In this document: positions 6,354 through 12,062 of the stretch, piece by piece | Layout of the letters: each line of letters begins with the position of its first letter | Numbering within the stretch: position 1 is the stretch's first letter | Source: Bacillota bacterium | GTDB lineage: Bacteria; Bacillota; Desulfotomaculia; Desulfotomaculales; JAJYZD01 | Assembly (NCBI GenBank): GCA_021800315.1 | Contig: JAJYZD010000101.1 | Coordinates: 1 to 12,062, forward strand | Length of the DNA stretch: 12,062 bases | Direction of reading: 5' to 3' | The notes under the pieces: generated by a model | Databases searched by the model: none | What the model saw: the letters and a program-made list of their open reading frames with translations, nothing else | Told to the model about the DNA's origin: nothing | Translations under genes and position numbers: made by a program

Positions 6354-8708
6354 TCAACCACCTAACCAGTTGTCATCGGCGAAAGCCTGCCATTCGGCCG
6401 GGGTGGCCGAATACCAGCGGTACATGGAATAGGCCGTCGCCCCGCCGCTCCGGGCGGCGGCCATGGCGGCCGCTTCTTCGGCCCCGCTGGGCGCGTAATT
6501 CTCTGAGCCGAACATGCTGTAGGACTGTCCGATCACTTCTACGGGAAGACCGGGGTTGCCGGTCAGGCTACGGAGCAGCGTAAGGGACTGGGTGACGTAT
6601 TGGGCGGCCTGGGTGGGCGTGTAGGCGCCGGTGGTGTTGTGCCAGTAATCCATGGGGGCTACGACCGTGAAGTTGGCTACCGCCTGGTACATGGAAGCAT
6701 AGGTTTTACCGGGGTTGGACTGGGGCGGATAGACCACCGCCACCAGAAGGTAGTCCTGGCCCAGGGACTGGCGGAGGGGTACGAGGAAGGAATTGATATT
6801 CCCGGGGTCCAGGTTTTCTTCCATATCGGCGGCCAGACCGTCGACGCCGTCGCCGCCGGCGGTGCGGAAAGCGGCTACCTGGGCGGCCAGGGCGGCGTCT
6901 TGGGCGGGATTCCCCAGGCTGGTGTAAATCCAGGCCACCAGCGCGATATGGTCGGCGTGCAGCTTGGGCAGGAGGTCGGCCAGGGCAGGCTTGCCGTAGA
7001 AGCCGGTAGCGGTGGCGGCCACCTCTACGTAGATGTGGGTGACGTGGGCGGACTGCGCCGCCGCCAGGATCTGGGCATCCGGGATGTTCTCCCAGTCCTG
7101 GTACAAAAGCCACATGCCTTTGCCCGCGACCAGGGCCGCGGTCGACGCCAGGCTGGAAAGGGTGAGGGTGGCCGGAGCGTAGGAAGTCCCCGGGGCCGTC
7201 AGGGTCAGGGTGGTGTTGCCGGTGCGGCCGTTGGCCGTGAAGGTACCCAGGACGGTATCGCCCGCGATGGTGCCGGCGGCGTGCGAGAAGATGCCGTAGC
7301 TGTTGATGTTCGCCGTCACCGTCGCGGGGACGGATTGCGTCGTGGGATTGCCGTAGGCGTCGACCACGGCCGCCGTGATCTGCACCGGACGGCCCGGCAC
7401 CACCAGGGTACTGGGCGAAGCCAGGAGTTGTAGGTGGTCGGGCGGCCCCGGCTGCACCTGGAAGGTGCCCCCGGCGGCGGAGGCCAGACCGCCGGCGGAG
7501 GCCTGGATGCTGTAGGTACCTGCCAGGGTGGCGTTCACGGTGAAGGCGGCGCTGCCCCCGGTGTCGGATGCCGTATAGTTATCCTTCTGGTAGGCGGGAG
7601 TGGTGACCGTCAGGGTTATGGTGCGCCCCTGGTCGGAGGAGAGCAGTCCGCCCAGGTAGTCCAGCACCTCCACATCGACGGTGACCGTGCCGCCGGCGGT
7701 GATGGAGGCCGGTTCCGGCGGGGCCACGGACAACGCCGACGCACCGGCCTGCTGAGGCTGCCCGGGGGTGGCCGGCCCCTTGGTGCTTGGGTTCAGGGAA
7801 GAACCGGAGGCCACCTGGACGGTGATGTTGCTCCGCAGGATGCCGGTGCCGGTGTTGAGGCTGGCCGTGATGTCCGCCGTCTGTCCGGGCTGGGTGGCGG
7901 TGAAGGCGCCGGCGGGCGTTATGGTTCCGCCGGTAGCCGACCAGGATGGTTGCAGCGGCAGAAGGCGGCTTTGCCCGTCATAGACCTGGGCGGACACGTT
8001 GACGGTCTGTCCGGGGACGAGGGGGGACGGGGGAGCGGAAATAACTATCCTCCGCGCCAGGCTGGCGGTTAGGGCTGTCACGGCCTGCGGCGACAGGTTC
8101 ACAAGTCCGAATATTACCTGGGCCGCCTGGGCCCGGGATGCGATTGCGGCGGGTTCGAATCGGTCGCCCGGCAGGCCCTTCATGAGATGCAGCCGGTCGG
8201 CGGCGACCACCGATCCCAAGGCATAACCGGATATGGCGGTGTTATCGATAAAAGAAGTCCCCTGTCGGGCCAGGTCCTGGGTGACGGTGGCCAGATGCAG
8301 GGCGTTGCCCAGGATCACCGCCATGTCCTGGCGGGTGATGGGCAGGCCGGGGCCGAAGACGCCCGAGCCGCTGCCGTGGATGATCCCGGCCTGGACGGCG
8401 GCTTCCACCGCGCCGTACCCCCAGTAGGTCCGGGGCACGTCCCGGAAGGTCGGCGCGGGCGCGTCATAAGGGGAAAGACGCAGGGCGGCGGTCACCATGG
8501 CGACGAACTGGGCGCGGGTAACAGAGTTGCCGGGCTCGAAGTATCCGCCCGGAAAACCGTGGACGATGCCTTGGCCGGCCAGGGCCGTAATGGCCGGCGC
8601 GGCCCAGAAGGAGGGGGGAACGTCGGTGAAGCCGGCCGCGGCGGCCGGATATGTTGCTGAGAACATTGCCAGCAGCGATAAGAAAACGATGAGAACGAAG
8701 CGGCGCAA
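6354..8708 (-). CDS. S-layer-homology surface protein with Ig-like domains and TIM-barrel hydrolase-like domain
   Basis: This is a 784-residue exported protein. A signal peptide covers residues 1-25 (MRRFVLIVFL to PAAAA). Three SLH domains at about 27-78, 87-139 and 152-207 should anchor it to secondary cell-wall polymer; the third (FIDNTAISGYAL) is the most diverged. Then come an Ig-like domain at about 220-300, a Pro/Gln linker at about 302-322, two more Ig-like domains at about 326-418 and 420-518, and a C-terminal alpha/beta barrel at about 529-784. Barrel motifs include GMWLLYQDW, HIYVEV, DGLAADMEENL (acidic pair near 629-631) and VVAPMDYWH. They recall glycoside-hydrolase-like domains, but I cannot name a family. 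The start is TTG at 8708: AAGGAGG lies about 10 bases upstream and the signal peptide begins at once, while 32 extra upstream codons have no such support. It is the first gene of a two-gene operon. Confidence 0.85.
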   Translation of the reverse strand: MRRFVLIVFLSLLAMFSATYPAAAAGFTDVPPSFWAAPAITALAGQGIVHGFPGGYFEPGNSVTRAQFVAMVTAALRLSPYDAPAPTFRDVPRTYWGYGAVEAAVQAGIIHGSGSGVFGPGLPITRQDMAVILGNALHLATVTQDLARQGTSFIDNTAISGYALGSVVAADRLHLMKGLPGDRFEPAAIASRAQAAQVIFGLVNLSPQAVTALTASLARRIVISAPPSPLVPGQTVNVSAQVYDGQSRLLPLQPSWSATGGTITPAGAFTATQPGQTADITASLNTGTGILRSNITVQVASGSSLNPSTKGPATPGQPQQAGASALSVAPPEPASITAGGTVTVDVEVLDYLGGLLSSDQGRTITLTVTTPAYQKDNYTASDTGGSAAFTVNATLAGTYSIQASAGGLASAAGGTFQVQPGPPDHLQLLASPSTLVVPGRPVQITAAVVDAYGNPTTQSVPATVTANINSYGIFSHAAGTIAGDTVLGTFTANGRTGNTTLTLTAPGTSYAPATLTLSSLASTAALVAGKGMWLLYQDWENIPDAQILAAAQSAHVTHIYVEVAATATGFYGKPALADLLPKLHADHIALVAWIYTSLGNPAQDAALAAQVAAFRTAGGDGVDGLAADMEENLDPGNINSFLVPLRQSLGQDYLLVAVVYPPQSNPGKTYASMYQAVANFTVVAPMDYWHNTTGAYTPTQAAQYVTQSLTLLRSLTGNPGLPVEVIGQSYSMFGSENYAPSGAEEAAAMAAARSGGATAYSMYRWYSATPAEWQAFADDNWLGG

Positions 8709-9256
8709 AATAAAAATACCTCCTTGCCGAATAAGGCGGGGGCGGAAACGGTCAAAGCAAAACGGCCGGTGAAGTCCGCTGCTGGGGTGGAAACGACGGT
8801 GCATCCAGGGCCGGGGTTTATGTAGGGAGCGGGGCCGGAAGGAGAGCCGGTCCGGCTTTGGTTAACTTCGCCGTTTCCTTTTGCCCTCTCGTTTCGACAA
8901 AAAGGAGGGAAAGGCCTGTCCCGCCGGCTTAAATTTTTTCTCAGTCAAGCTGAACAACACTGTGGTTCTAAGGAAAACCGAGGGTATCATGGGACGATTC
9001 CTTGACCGGCGTGGACGGTCCCTGCGGAGAAACCAGCCGGATCCCGCCGGTAACTGACGGGGTCACCGCCGGAACGCCGGCCACGGGTGACCGGACGTAG
9101 GATAAGTCTTCCAGCGGGACATTGGTCACCTTTACCCGGGAGAACTGTTTTTTCCATTATTCCGTACGATAGGTCCGGGCAAGGGGAAATTTCCCGGCGG
9201 TCAAAAATCAGGTACCTCCACGCGCTTTTTCCCTGCCGGCGTAACAGCAATTTCAT
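8709..9256. other. Intergenic region with nested stem-loops
   Basis: This lies between the divergent SLH gene and the nifS promoter. The clearest structure is at 9061-9092: GGTCACC pairs perfectly with GGTGACC (9086-9092) and encloses GCCGG-AACG-CCGGC (9068-9081), with a 4-base bulge on the 3' side. GGTCACC appears again at 9124-9130. A second weak structure at 8877-8909 offers two competing pairings (CCTTTTG with CAAAAAGG, or CCCTC with GAGGG). Neither has a terminator T run. No SLH promoter was identified with confidence. A possible decayed minus-strand gene overlaps and is listed separately. Confidence 0.4.
8968..9204 (-). pseudogene. Possible small decayed gene with one in-frame stop
   Basis: On the minus strand a GGAGG (9215-9219) lies 10 bases before a TTG at 9204. 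That frame reads 15 codons, meets TAA at 9157-9159, then stays open for 62 codons to TAG at 8968-8970. The second part reads VKVTNVPLEDLSYVRS followed by PVAGVPAVTPSVTGGIRLVS, with strongly G/C-ending codons, more protein-like than its other frames. This could be a small gene broken by one nonsense change, or a chance frame. No family is recognised. The overlapping 89-codon frame starting at ATG 9256 reads less like protein. Confidence 0.25.
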
Positions 9257-9285
9257 TTGACAGTCCCCAGGGTTTGTGCTAAGAT
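9257..9285 (+). promoter_or_regulatory. Sigma-A type promoter of nifS-nifU
   Basis: A perfect TTGACA (9257-9262) is followed after 17 bases by TAAGAT (9280-9285). Transcription would start near 9292, giving a leader of about 100 bases before the nifS start. No obvious IscR-type palindrome was found overlapping it. Confidence 0.7.
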
Positions 9286-9395
9286 AGGACCAGCTAATGT
9301 TGACTGTTTTACTCGGATTAAAAGGAGGTGTCCCGGCCGGCTTCTTCCTTACATACTTGCCTAAACGAGCGGGAAAATCCGGCGGGAGTCTGATT

Positions 9396-10610
9396 ATGCG
9401 GAACGTTTATTTCGACCACAGCGCCACCACCCCGGTCCACCCGAAAGTGGCTGAAGAGATGTGCCGCTACCTCGGCGAAAACAGCGGCAACCCTTCCAGC
9501 TTCCATTCCCCTGGGCGGATCGCCCGTAAGACGGTGGAAACAGCGCGGGAGAAGGTGGCGGCGATCCTCGGCGCCAGGCCCGACGAGATCGTCTTCACGG
9601 CGGGGGGCACGGAATCGGTCAATATGGCCGTCATGGGGGCTGCCCGGGCAAGGCGCAAAAAAGGCAACCACATAATCACCAGCGCCGTGGAACACCAGGC
9701 CTCCCTGTATACCTGCGAGGCGCTGGAGAAAGAGGGCTTCACCCTCACCGTGCTGCCGGTGGACCGTTACGGCCTGGTATCCGCGGACCAGGTCAGGGAG
9801 GCCATCACCGGCCAGACCGTATTGATCAACATAATTCACGCCCAGAACGAGGTGGGCACGATCGAGCCGGTCGAGGAGATCGGCGCCCTGGCCAGGGAGA
9901 AGGGCATCCCCTTCCATACAGACGCCTGCCACAGCGTAGGCCGCCTGCCGGTGGACGTAAACAAGCTGGGGGTCGACCTCATGTCATTCGCGGCCCACAA
10001 GTTCAACGGGCCCCTGGGGGCCGGCGGCCTGTATATAAGGAAGGGCACGCGCTGGGAGCGCCTTATGTACGGCGGATCCCAGGAAAACCGGCGGCGGGTG
10101 GGCACCGAGAACGTGCCGGCCATCCTGGGCATGGGCCTGGCCCTCGAACTGGCCGTTGCCGACATGGAGAAAAGCGCCGCCTACTTTACCGTTTTGCGCG
10201 ACCGCCTGGTGAACGGGGTGCTTTCTACCATCCCCAACTGCATTCTGACCGGCCATCCCTCGATCAGACTGCCCAACCTGGCCAGCTTTTGCTTTGAATT
10301 CGTGGAAGGCGAGTCCATCCTGCTCAGCCTGGACGGCAGGAAAATAGCCGTGTCCAGCGGTTCGGCCTGCACCTCCAGGCTGTTGGAGCCGTCCCACGTA
10401 CTGCTGGCCATGGGTGTCCCGGTCGATGTGGCCCAGAGTTCGATTCGGGTCTCGCTGGGGCTCGGCAACACGGAAGAGGATGTGGACTACTTCCTGGCCG
10501 AACTGCCGCCCATTATCGAACGGTTGCGGGCCATGTCGCCGCTCTTCGGCTGTGAGGACGAAGAATGTTCCGAAGGGGAGGACTGTTTTGCATGTACAGC
10601 GAAAAGGTGA
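9396..10610 (+). CDS. nifS: Cysteine desulfurase (NifS/IscS type)
   Basis: This PLP enzyme removes sulfur from L-cysteine to give alanine and an enzyme persulfide, which feeds Fe-S cluster assembly on the NifU scaffold encoded next. The 404-residue product shows YFDHSATTPVHP at 5-16, H100 (VEHQA), D176 (HTDACHSVG), the PLP lysine K202 (AAHKFNGP) and the persulfide cysteine C325 (GSACTSRLLEPSH). Two features are unusual. The residue usually glutamine three after the PLP aspartate is H179. The C-terminus carries an acidic tail with four cysteines (386, 391, 397, 400). I chose ATG 9396 because GGGAG (9384-9388) is 7 bases upstream and the protein starts MRNVYFDHSATTP as expected; the in-frame ATG at 9297 would add 33 unsupported residues. 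It overlaps nifU by 19 bases, so the two are cotranscribed and coupled. Confidence 0.93.
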   Translation: MRNVYFDHSATTPVHPKVAEEMCRYLGENSGNPSSFHSPGRIARKTVETAREKVAAILGARPDEIVFTAGGTESVNMAVMGAARARRKKGNHIITSAVEHQASLYTCEALEKEGFTLTVLPVDRYGLVSADQVREAITGQTVLINIIHAQNEVGTIEPVEEIGALAREKGIPFHTDACHSVGRLPVDVNKLGVDLMSFAAHKFNGPLGAGGLYIRKGTRWERLMYGGSQENRRRVGTENVPAILGMGLALELAVADMEKSAAYFTVLRDRLVNGVLSTIPNCILTGHPSIRLPNLASFCFEFVEGESILLSLDGRKIAVSSGSACTSRLLEPSHVLLAMGVPVDVAQSSIRVSLGLGNTEEDVDYFLAELPPIIERLRAMSPLFGCEDEECSEGEDCFACTAKR

Positions 10611-10966
10611 TGGACCATTTCAACAACCCGCGCAACGTGGGCATGATCCCGGATGCCGACGGGGTGGGTCAGGTGGGCAACCCGACCTGCGGCGATATCA
10701 TGAAGATTTACCTCAAGATCAAGGATAACGTGATTGAGGACATAAAGTTCAAAACCTTCGGCTGCGGGGCGGCGGTGGCTACCAGCAGCATGGTCACCGA
10801 ACTGGTGAAGGGCATGAGCCTGGACGAAGCCATGAACGTGTCCAACCAGATGGTGGCGGAGGCCCTGGACGGCCTGCCGCCCCAGAAGATGCACTGCTCC
10901 AACCTGGCTGCCGACGCCCTGCACGCCGCCATTGAGAATTACCGCCGGAAAGAGGCCGGGAAGTAG
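10592..10966 (+). CDS. nifU: Fe-S cluster assembly scaffold NifU/IscU
   Basis: The 124-residue product is the IscU-type scaffold on which Fe-S clusters are assembled from NifS-derived sulfur and then handed to target proteins. All three ligand cysteines are present: C33 with D35 (GNPTCGD), C58 (TFGCGAAVATSS) and C102 (LPPQKMHCS). Length and the MYSEKVMDHFNNPRNVG start are typical of Clostridia. It is a single N-terminal-type NifU domain without the ferredoxin-like or Nfu parts of the nitrogen-fixation version. The ATG at 10592 has GGAGG at 10577-10581 inside the end of nifS; the earlier in-frame ATG at 10565 has no such site. Confidence 0.95.
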   Translation: MYSEKVMDHFNNPRNVGMIPDADGVGQVGNPTCGDIMKIYLKIKDNVIEDIKFKTFGCGAAVATSSMVTELVKGMSLDEAMNVSNQMVAEALDGLPPQKMHCSNLAADALHAAIENYRRKEAGK

Positions 10967-10967
10967 C

Positions 10968-11094
10968 TTCCCGTTTTGGCGCGGACACGGGTCCGGGGTG
11001 CTCCCCAGGGTCCGTTTCGCATTTTGACCGGCCATGGCACGGTGCGCGTAAGGCGTTGCCGGCCACATGGGCGGCTCTTTTTTCCCGTTTTGGC
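10968..11094. repeat. 13-base direct repeat flanking the nifU terminator region
   Basis: TTCCCGTTTTGGC occurs exactly at 10968-10980 and at 11082-11094, 114 bases apart. The first copy begins two bases after the nifU stop codon. The enclosed segment holds the stem-loops after nifU. It may mark a small insertion or duplication, or a protein-binding repeat; the sequence alone does not decide. Confidence 0.5.
10982..11025 (+). terminator. Probable nifS-nifU terminator
   Basis: CGGAC (10982-10986) pairs with GTCCG (11010-11014). An inner CCGGGG/CCCC-A-GG stem (10993-10998 with 11003-11009, one bulged A) closes on a TGCT loop. TTTCGCATTTT follows. The T tract is interrupted, so termination may be partial. 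A second, less regular fold at about 11031-11070 ends in six T (11078-11083) and may finish the job. Confidence 0.5.
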
Positions 11095-11107
11095 CCGTAA
11101 CTGTCGA

Positions 11108-11136
11108 TTGAATTGTCCATCCGCCGGTGTTATAAT
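11108..11136 (+). promoter_or_regulatory. Sigma-A type promoter of the Rrf2 regulator gene
   Basis: TTGAAT (11108-11113) and a perfect TATAAT (11131-11136) are spaced by 17 bases. This gives the regulator its own transcript, separate from nifS-nifU, with a leader of about 55 bases. Confidence 0.75.
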
Positions 11137-11199
11137 GCCCGTGAGACTCTTCCCCAGGCGGCCGGGTGGACCGGGTTGGAAAGAAAGGTTTGAAGCGTT

Positions 11200-11655
11200 G
11201 TGCGGCTTTCCACCAGGGGTCATTACGGTCTCAAGGCCATGTTCGACCTGGCCTGGCACTATGGCGGGGGCCCGGTTCCCTTGAACAGCGTGGCCGAACG
11301 GCAGCACATATCCGGGCCCTACCTGGAGCAACTCGTCGCCGTCCTGCGCCGGGCGGACCTGGTGAAAGGGGTGCGCGGCGCCCAGGGAGGCTATGTCCTG
11401 GCCCGGCCCCCGGAGGAGATCAAGGCCGGAGACGTTATCCGGGCCCTGGAAGGTCCCCTGGCCCCGCTGCAATGCGTCGACGATCAAAAGGTGGCGGCGT
11501 GCGACGAGGCGGACTACTGCATCAGCCGCATGGTGTGGGCCCGGGTGCGGGACGCCATCGCCGGCGTCCTCGACTCGCTCTCCCTGGCCGACATGTGCCT
11601 GGAAGCGAAAAATGCCGGGAAGCCCAGGGAATACAATGCGTATGGCTCGTCATGA
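11200..11655 (+). CDS. iscR: Rrf2/IscR-type transcriptional regulator
   Basis: The 151-residue product is an Rrf2-family winged-helix repressor that binds DNA as a dimer. The N-terminal MRLSTRGHYGLKAMFDLA (1-18) and the HISGPYLEQLVAVLRRADLV recognition-helix region (36-55) followed by the wing (GVRGAQGGYVLARP, 57-70) are canonical. Three cysteines, C92, C101 and C107, sit where IscR binds its 2Fe-2S cluster. The spacing is C-X8-C-X5-C rather than the C-X5-C-X5-C of E. coli IscR, as in many Firmicutes relatives. It probably reads Fe-S status and controls nifS-nifU and itself. In many Clostridia this gene lies upstream of nifS in one operon; here it lies downstream with its own promoter. The GTG at 11200 is chosen by homology; its ribosome binding site (AAAGG, about 11 bases upstream) is weak. 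The stop codon lies three bases before an IS-like hairpin. Confidence 0.9.
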   Translation: MRLSTRGHYGLKAMFDLAWHYGGGPVPLNSVAERQHISGPYLEQLVAVLRRADLVKGVRGAQGGYVLARPPEEIKAGDVIRALEGPLAPLQCVDDQKVAACDEADYCISRMVWARVRDAIAGVLDSLSLADMCLEAKNAGKPREYNAYGSS

Positions 11656-11657
11656 AT

Positions 11658-11677
11658 CCCACGCCTAAAGGCGGGGG
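11658..11677. repeat. IS200/IS605-like end hairpin
   Basis: CCC-A-CGCC pairs with GGCG-G-GGG around a TAAA loop, with one A/G mismatch in the stem. Sequences of the form CCCxCGCCTxxAGGCGGGGG are familiar as the subterminal hairpins of IS200/IS605-type elements. It starts three bases after the Rrf2 stop codon and leads into lower-GC DNA with an RRXRR gene fragment, so it may mark the left edge of an inserted element. It could simply be a terminator stem for the Rrf2 gene, but no T run follows. Confidence 0.45.
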
Positions 11678-11699
11678 CTTATGGCGGTAATATCCGTAG

Positions 11700-11996
11700 G
11701 CGGTTCCGATATGGAGTAAGTTGGGGTTGTTCTATCTCCCTCTTCTCATCGAAGCAATATCGACCTATAATGACAACCAGTCATTTGTTTTAGGGAACGA
11801 TCCCGGCTCGAAGTTCGACGGTTTTGCCTTAGGTTGCCAATACGTCCAGCTTCGAATGATGGCGGTACTGCCGAATGGTGTTCGCAAAAAGATGGAAACA
11901 AGGAAAAGCCTTCGTCGGGCGCAAGTAAGGCAGGGAACACCTATAAAGGTTGGGTGTGTGGATTATCTGCGAAAGGTACCGGCATGGTTGGGGTAA
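11700..11996 (+). pseudogene. Degenerate RRXRR-domain (IscB/IsrB-like) gene fragment
   Basis: The frame opens after a stop at 11697-11699 and reads AVPIWSKLGLFYLPLL, then FVLGNDPGSKFDGFALG, then KKMETRKSLRRAQ. These correspond to the N-terminal core of RRXRR proteins, the transposon-borne relatives of Cas9 ancestors: the RuvC-I strand (usual form GIDPGSK, here GNDPGSK, keeping the catalytic Asp) followed by the arginine-rich bridge helix. The frame ends at TAA 11994-11996, about 75 codons after RuvC-I. Full-length relatives continue through RuvC-II/III, with or without HNH, so this copy is truncated. An upstream PTPKGGGLWR string ahead of a stop at about 11689 may be its broken N-terminus. 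GC content is below that of the neighbours. The nominal TTG start at 11721 has no ribosome binding site. Family assignment is by motif and recalled similarity. Confidence 0.65.
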
Positions 11997-12062
11997 TGGA
12001 CGCCAATGGTAAGCGCATAAGCCGGTTTACTCCAGCAAAATGGTCTGGTTGCAGTTCGACTG
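11984..12062 (+). CDS. Possible N-terminus of a second IscB/RRXRR-type gene (runs off the window)
   Basis: An ATG at 11984, preceded by GAAAGG with 7-base spacing, begins MVGVMDANGKRISRFTPAK and stays open to the window edge. The pattern V-x-x-x-D-x-x-G-K-x-(I/L) followed by (S/T)PAK resembles the PLMP segment that opens IscB-like proteins, although the PLMP residues themselves are replaced by RISRF. It overlaps the end of the preceding fragment in another frame. After TPAK the reading WSGCSST is less convincing than the GLVAVRL read one frame away, so this copy may also be frameshifted. The evidence is short. Confidence 0.35.
   Translation, partial: MVGVMDANGKRISRFTPAKWSGCSST

Noticed and set aside
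6600..8660. Plus-strand open frames of 277, 212 and 157 codons opposite the SLH gene
   Set aside because: They are Gly/Arg-rich shadows of the minus-strand gene, without ribosome binding sites or recognisable motifs.
8846..8890. A GGCAAA...AAAGCC arrangement on the minus strand ahead of the SLH gene, reminiscent of a cyclic-di-GMP-I riboswitch
   Set aside because: The GACGC part and the second helix with its GNRA-receptor sequences are missing, so the match is limited to a few short strings.
8987..9256. An 89-codon minus-strand frame starting at ATG 9256
   Set aside because: It has no ribosome binding site, and a neighbouring frame in the same DNA looks more protein-like.
1..12062. CRISPR arrays, tRNA or rRNA genes
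   Set aside because: No regularly spaced repeats, no cloverleaf with a CCA-type end and no conserved rRNA segments were seen on reading both strands.

Overview
The window looks like chromosome from a GC-rich, probably thermophilic, Gram-positive Clostridia (Peptococcaceae/Moorella-like). The basis is the core gene set (galE, rarA, a DUF4330 protein, an S-layer-homology surface protein, and nifS-nifU with an Rrf2/IscR regulator), frequent TTG/GTG starts, strong GGAGG ribosome binding sites and sigma-A type promoters. The species assignment is inference only.

Layout. 1-845 has no convincing gene. It holds stem-loops, one of them terminator-like, and short repeats. 846-1811 is a lone tyrosine integrase that lacks the usual N-terminal domain, has lower GC than its surroundings, and is followed by tandem short repeats. 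1980-2255 is a small winged-helix protein behind an operator-like palindrome and ahead of a good intrinsic terminator. 2563-4918 is a two-gene unit: a near-consensus promoter, then galE and rarA. 5033-8708 lies on the minus strand: an 784-residue SLH/Ig/TIM-barrel surface protein followed 3 bases later by a small membrane-anchored protein, then separately a DUF4330 membrane protein. 8709-9256 is an intergenic stretch with a nested stem-loop and traces of a small, possibly broken, minus-strand gene. 9257-11655 is the Fe-S assembly locus: a promoter, nifS overlapping nifU, a terminator-like region, then a separately promoted IscR/Rrf2 gene with three cysteines. 11656-12062 is lower-GC accessory DNA. 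It begins with a hairpin of the kind found at IS200/IS605 ends, then has a degenerate RRXRR-domain (IscB/IsrB-like RuvC-I plus bridge helix) gene fragment, and then what may be the N-terminus of a second such gene running off the window.

How the genes work together. NifS makes persulfide sulfur from cysteine and NifU is the scaffold. The Rrf2 regulator probably senses Fe-S status and controls the locus. GalE and the SLH protein fit cell-envelope functions, and RarA acts at stalled replication forks. The most unusual material is at the two ends: the integrase region on the left and the RRXRR remnants inserted directly against the stop codon of the Rrf2 gene on the right.
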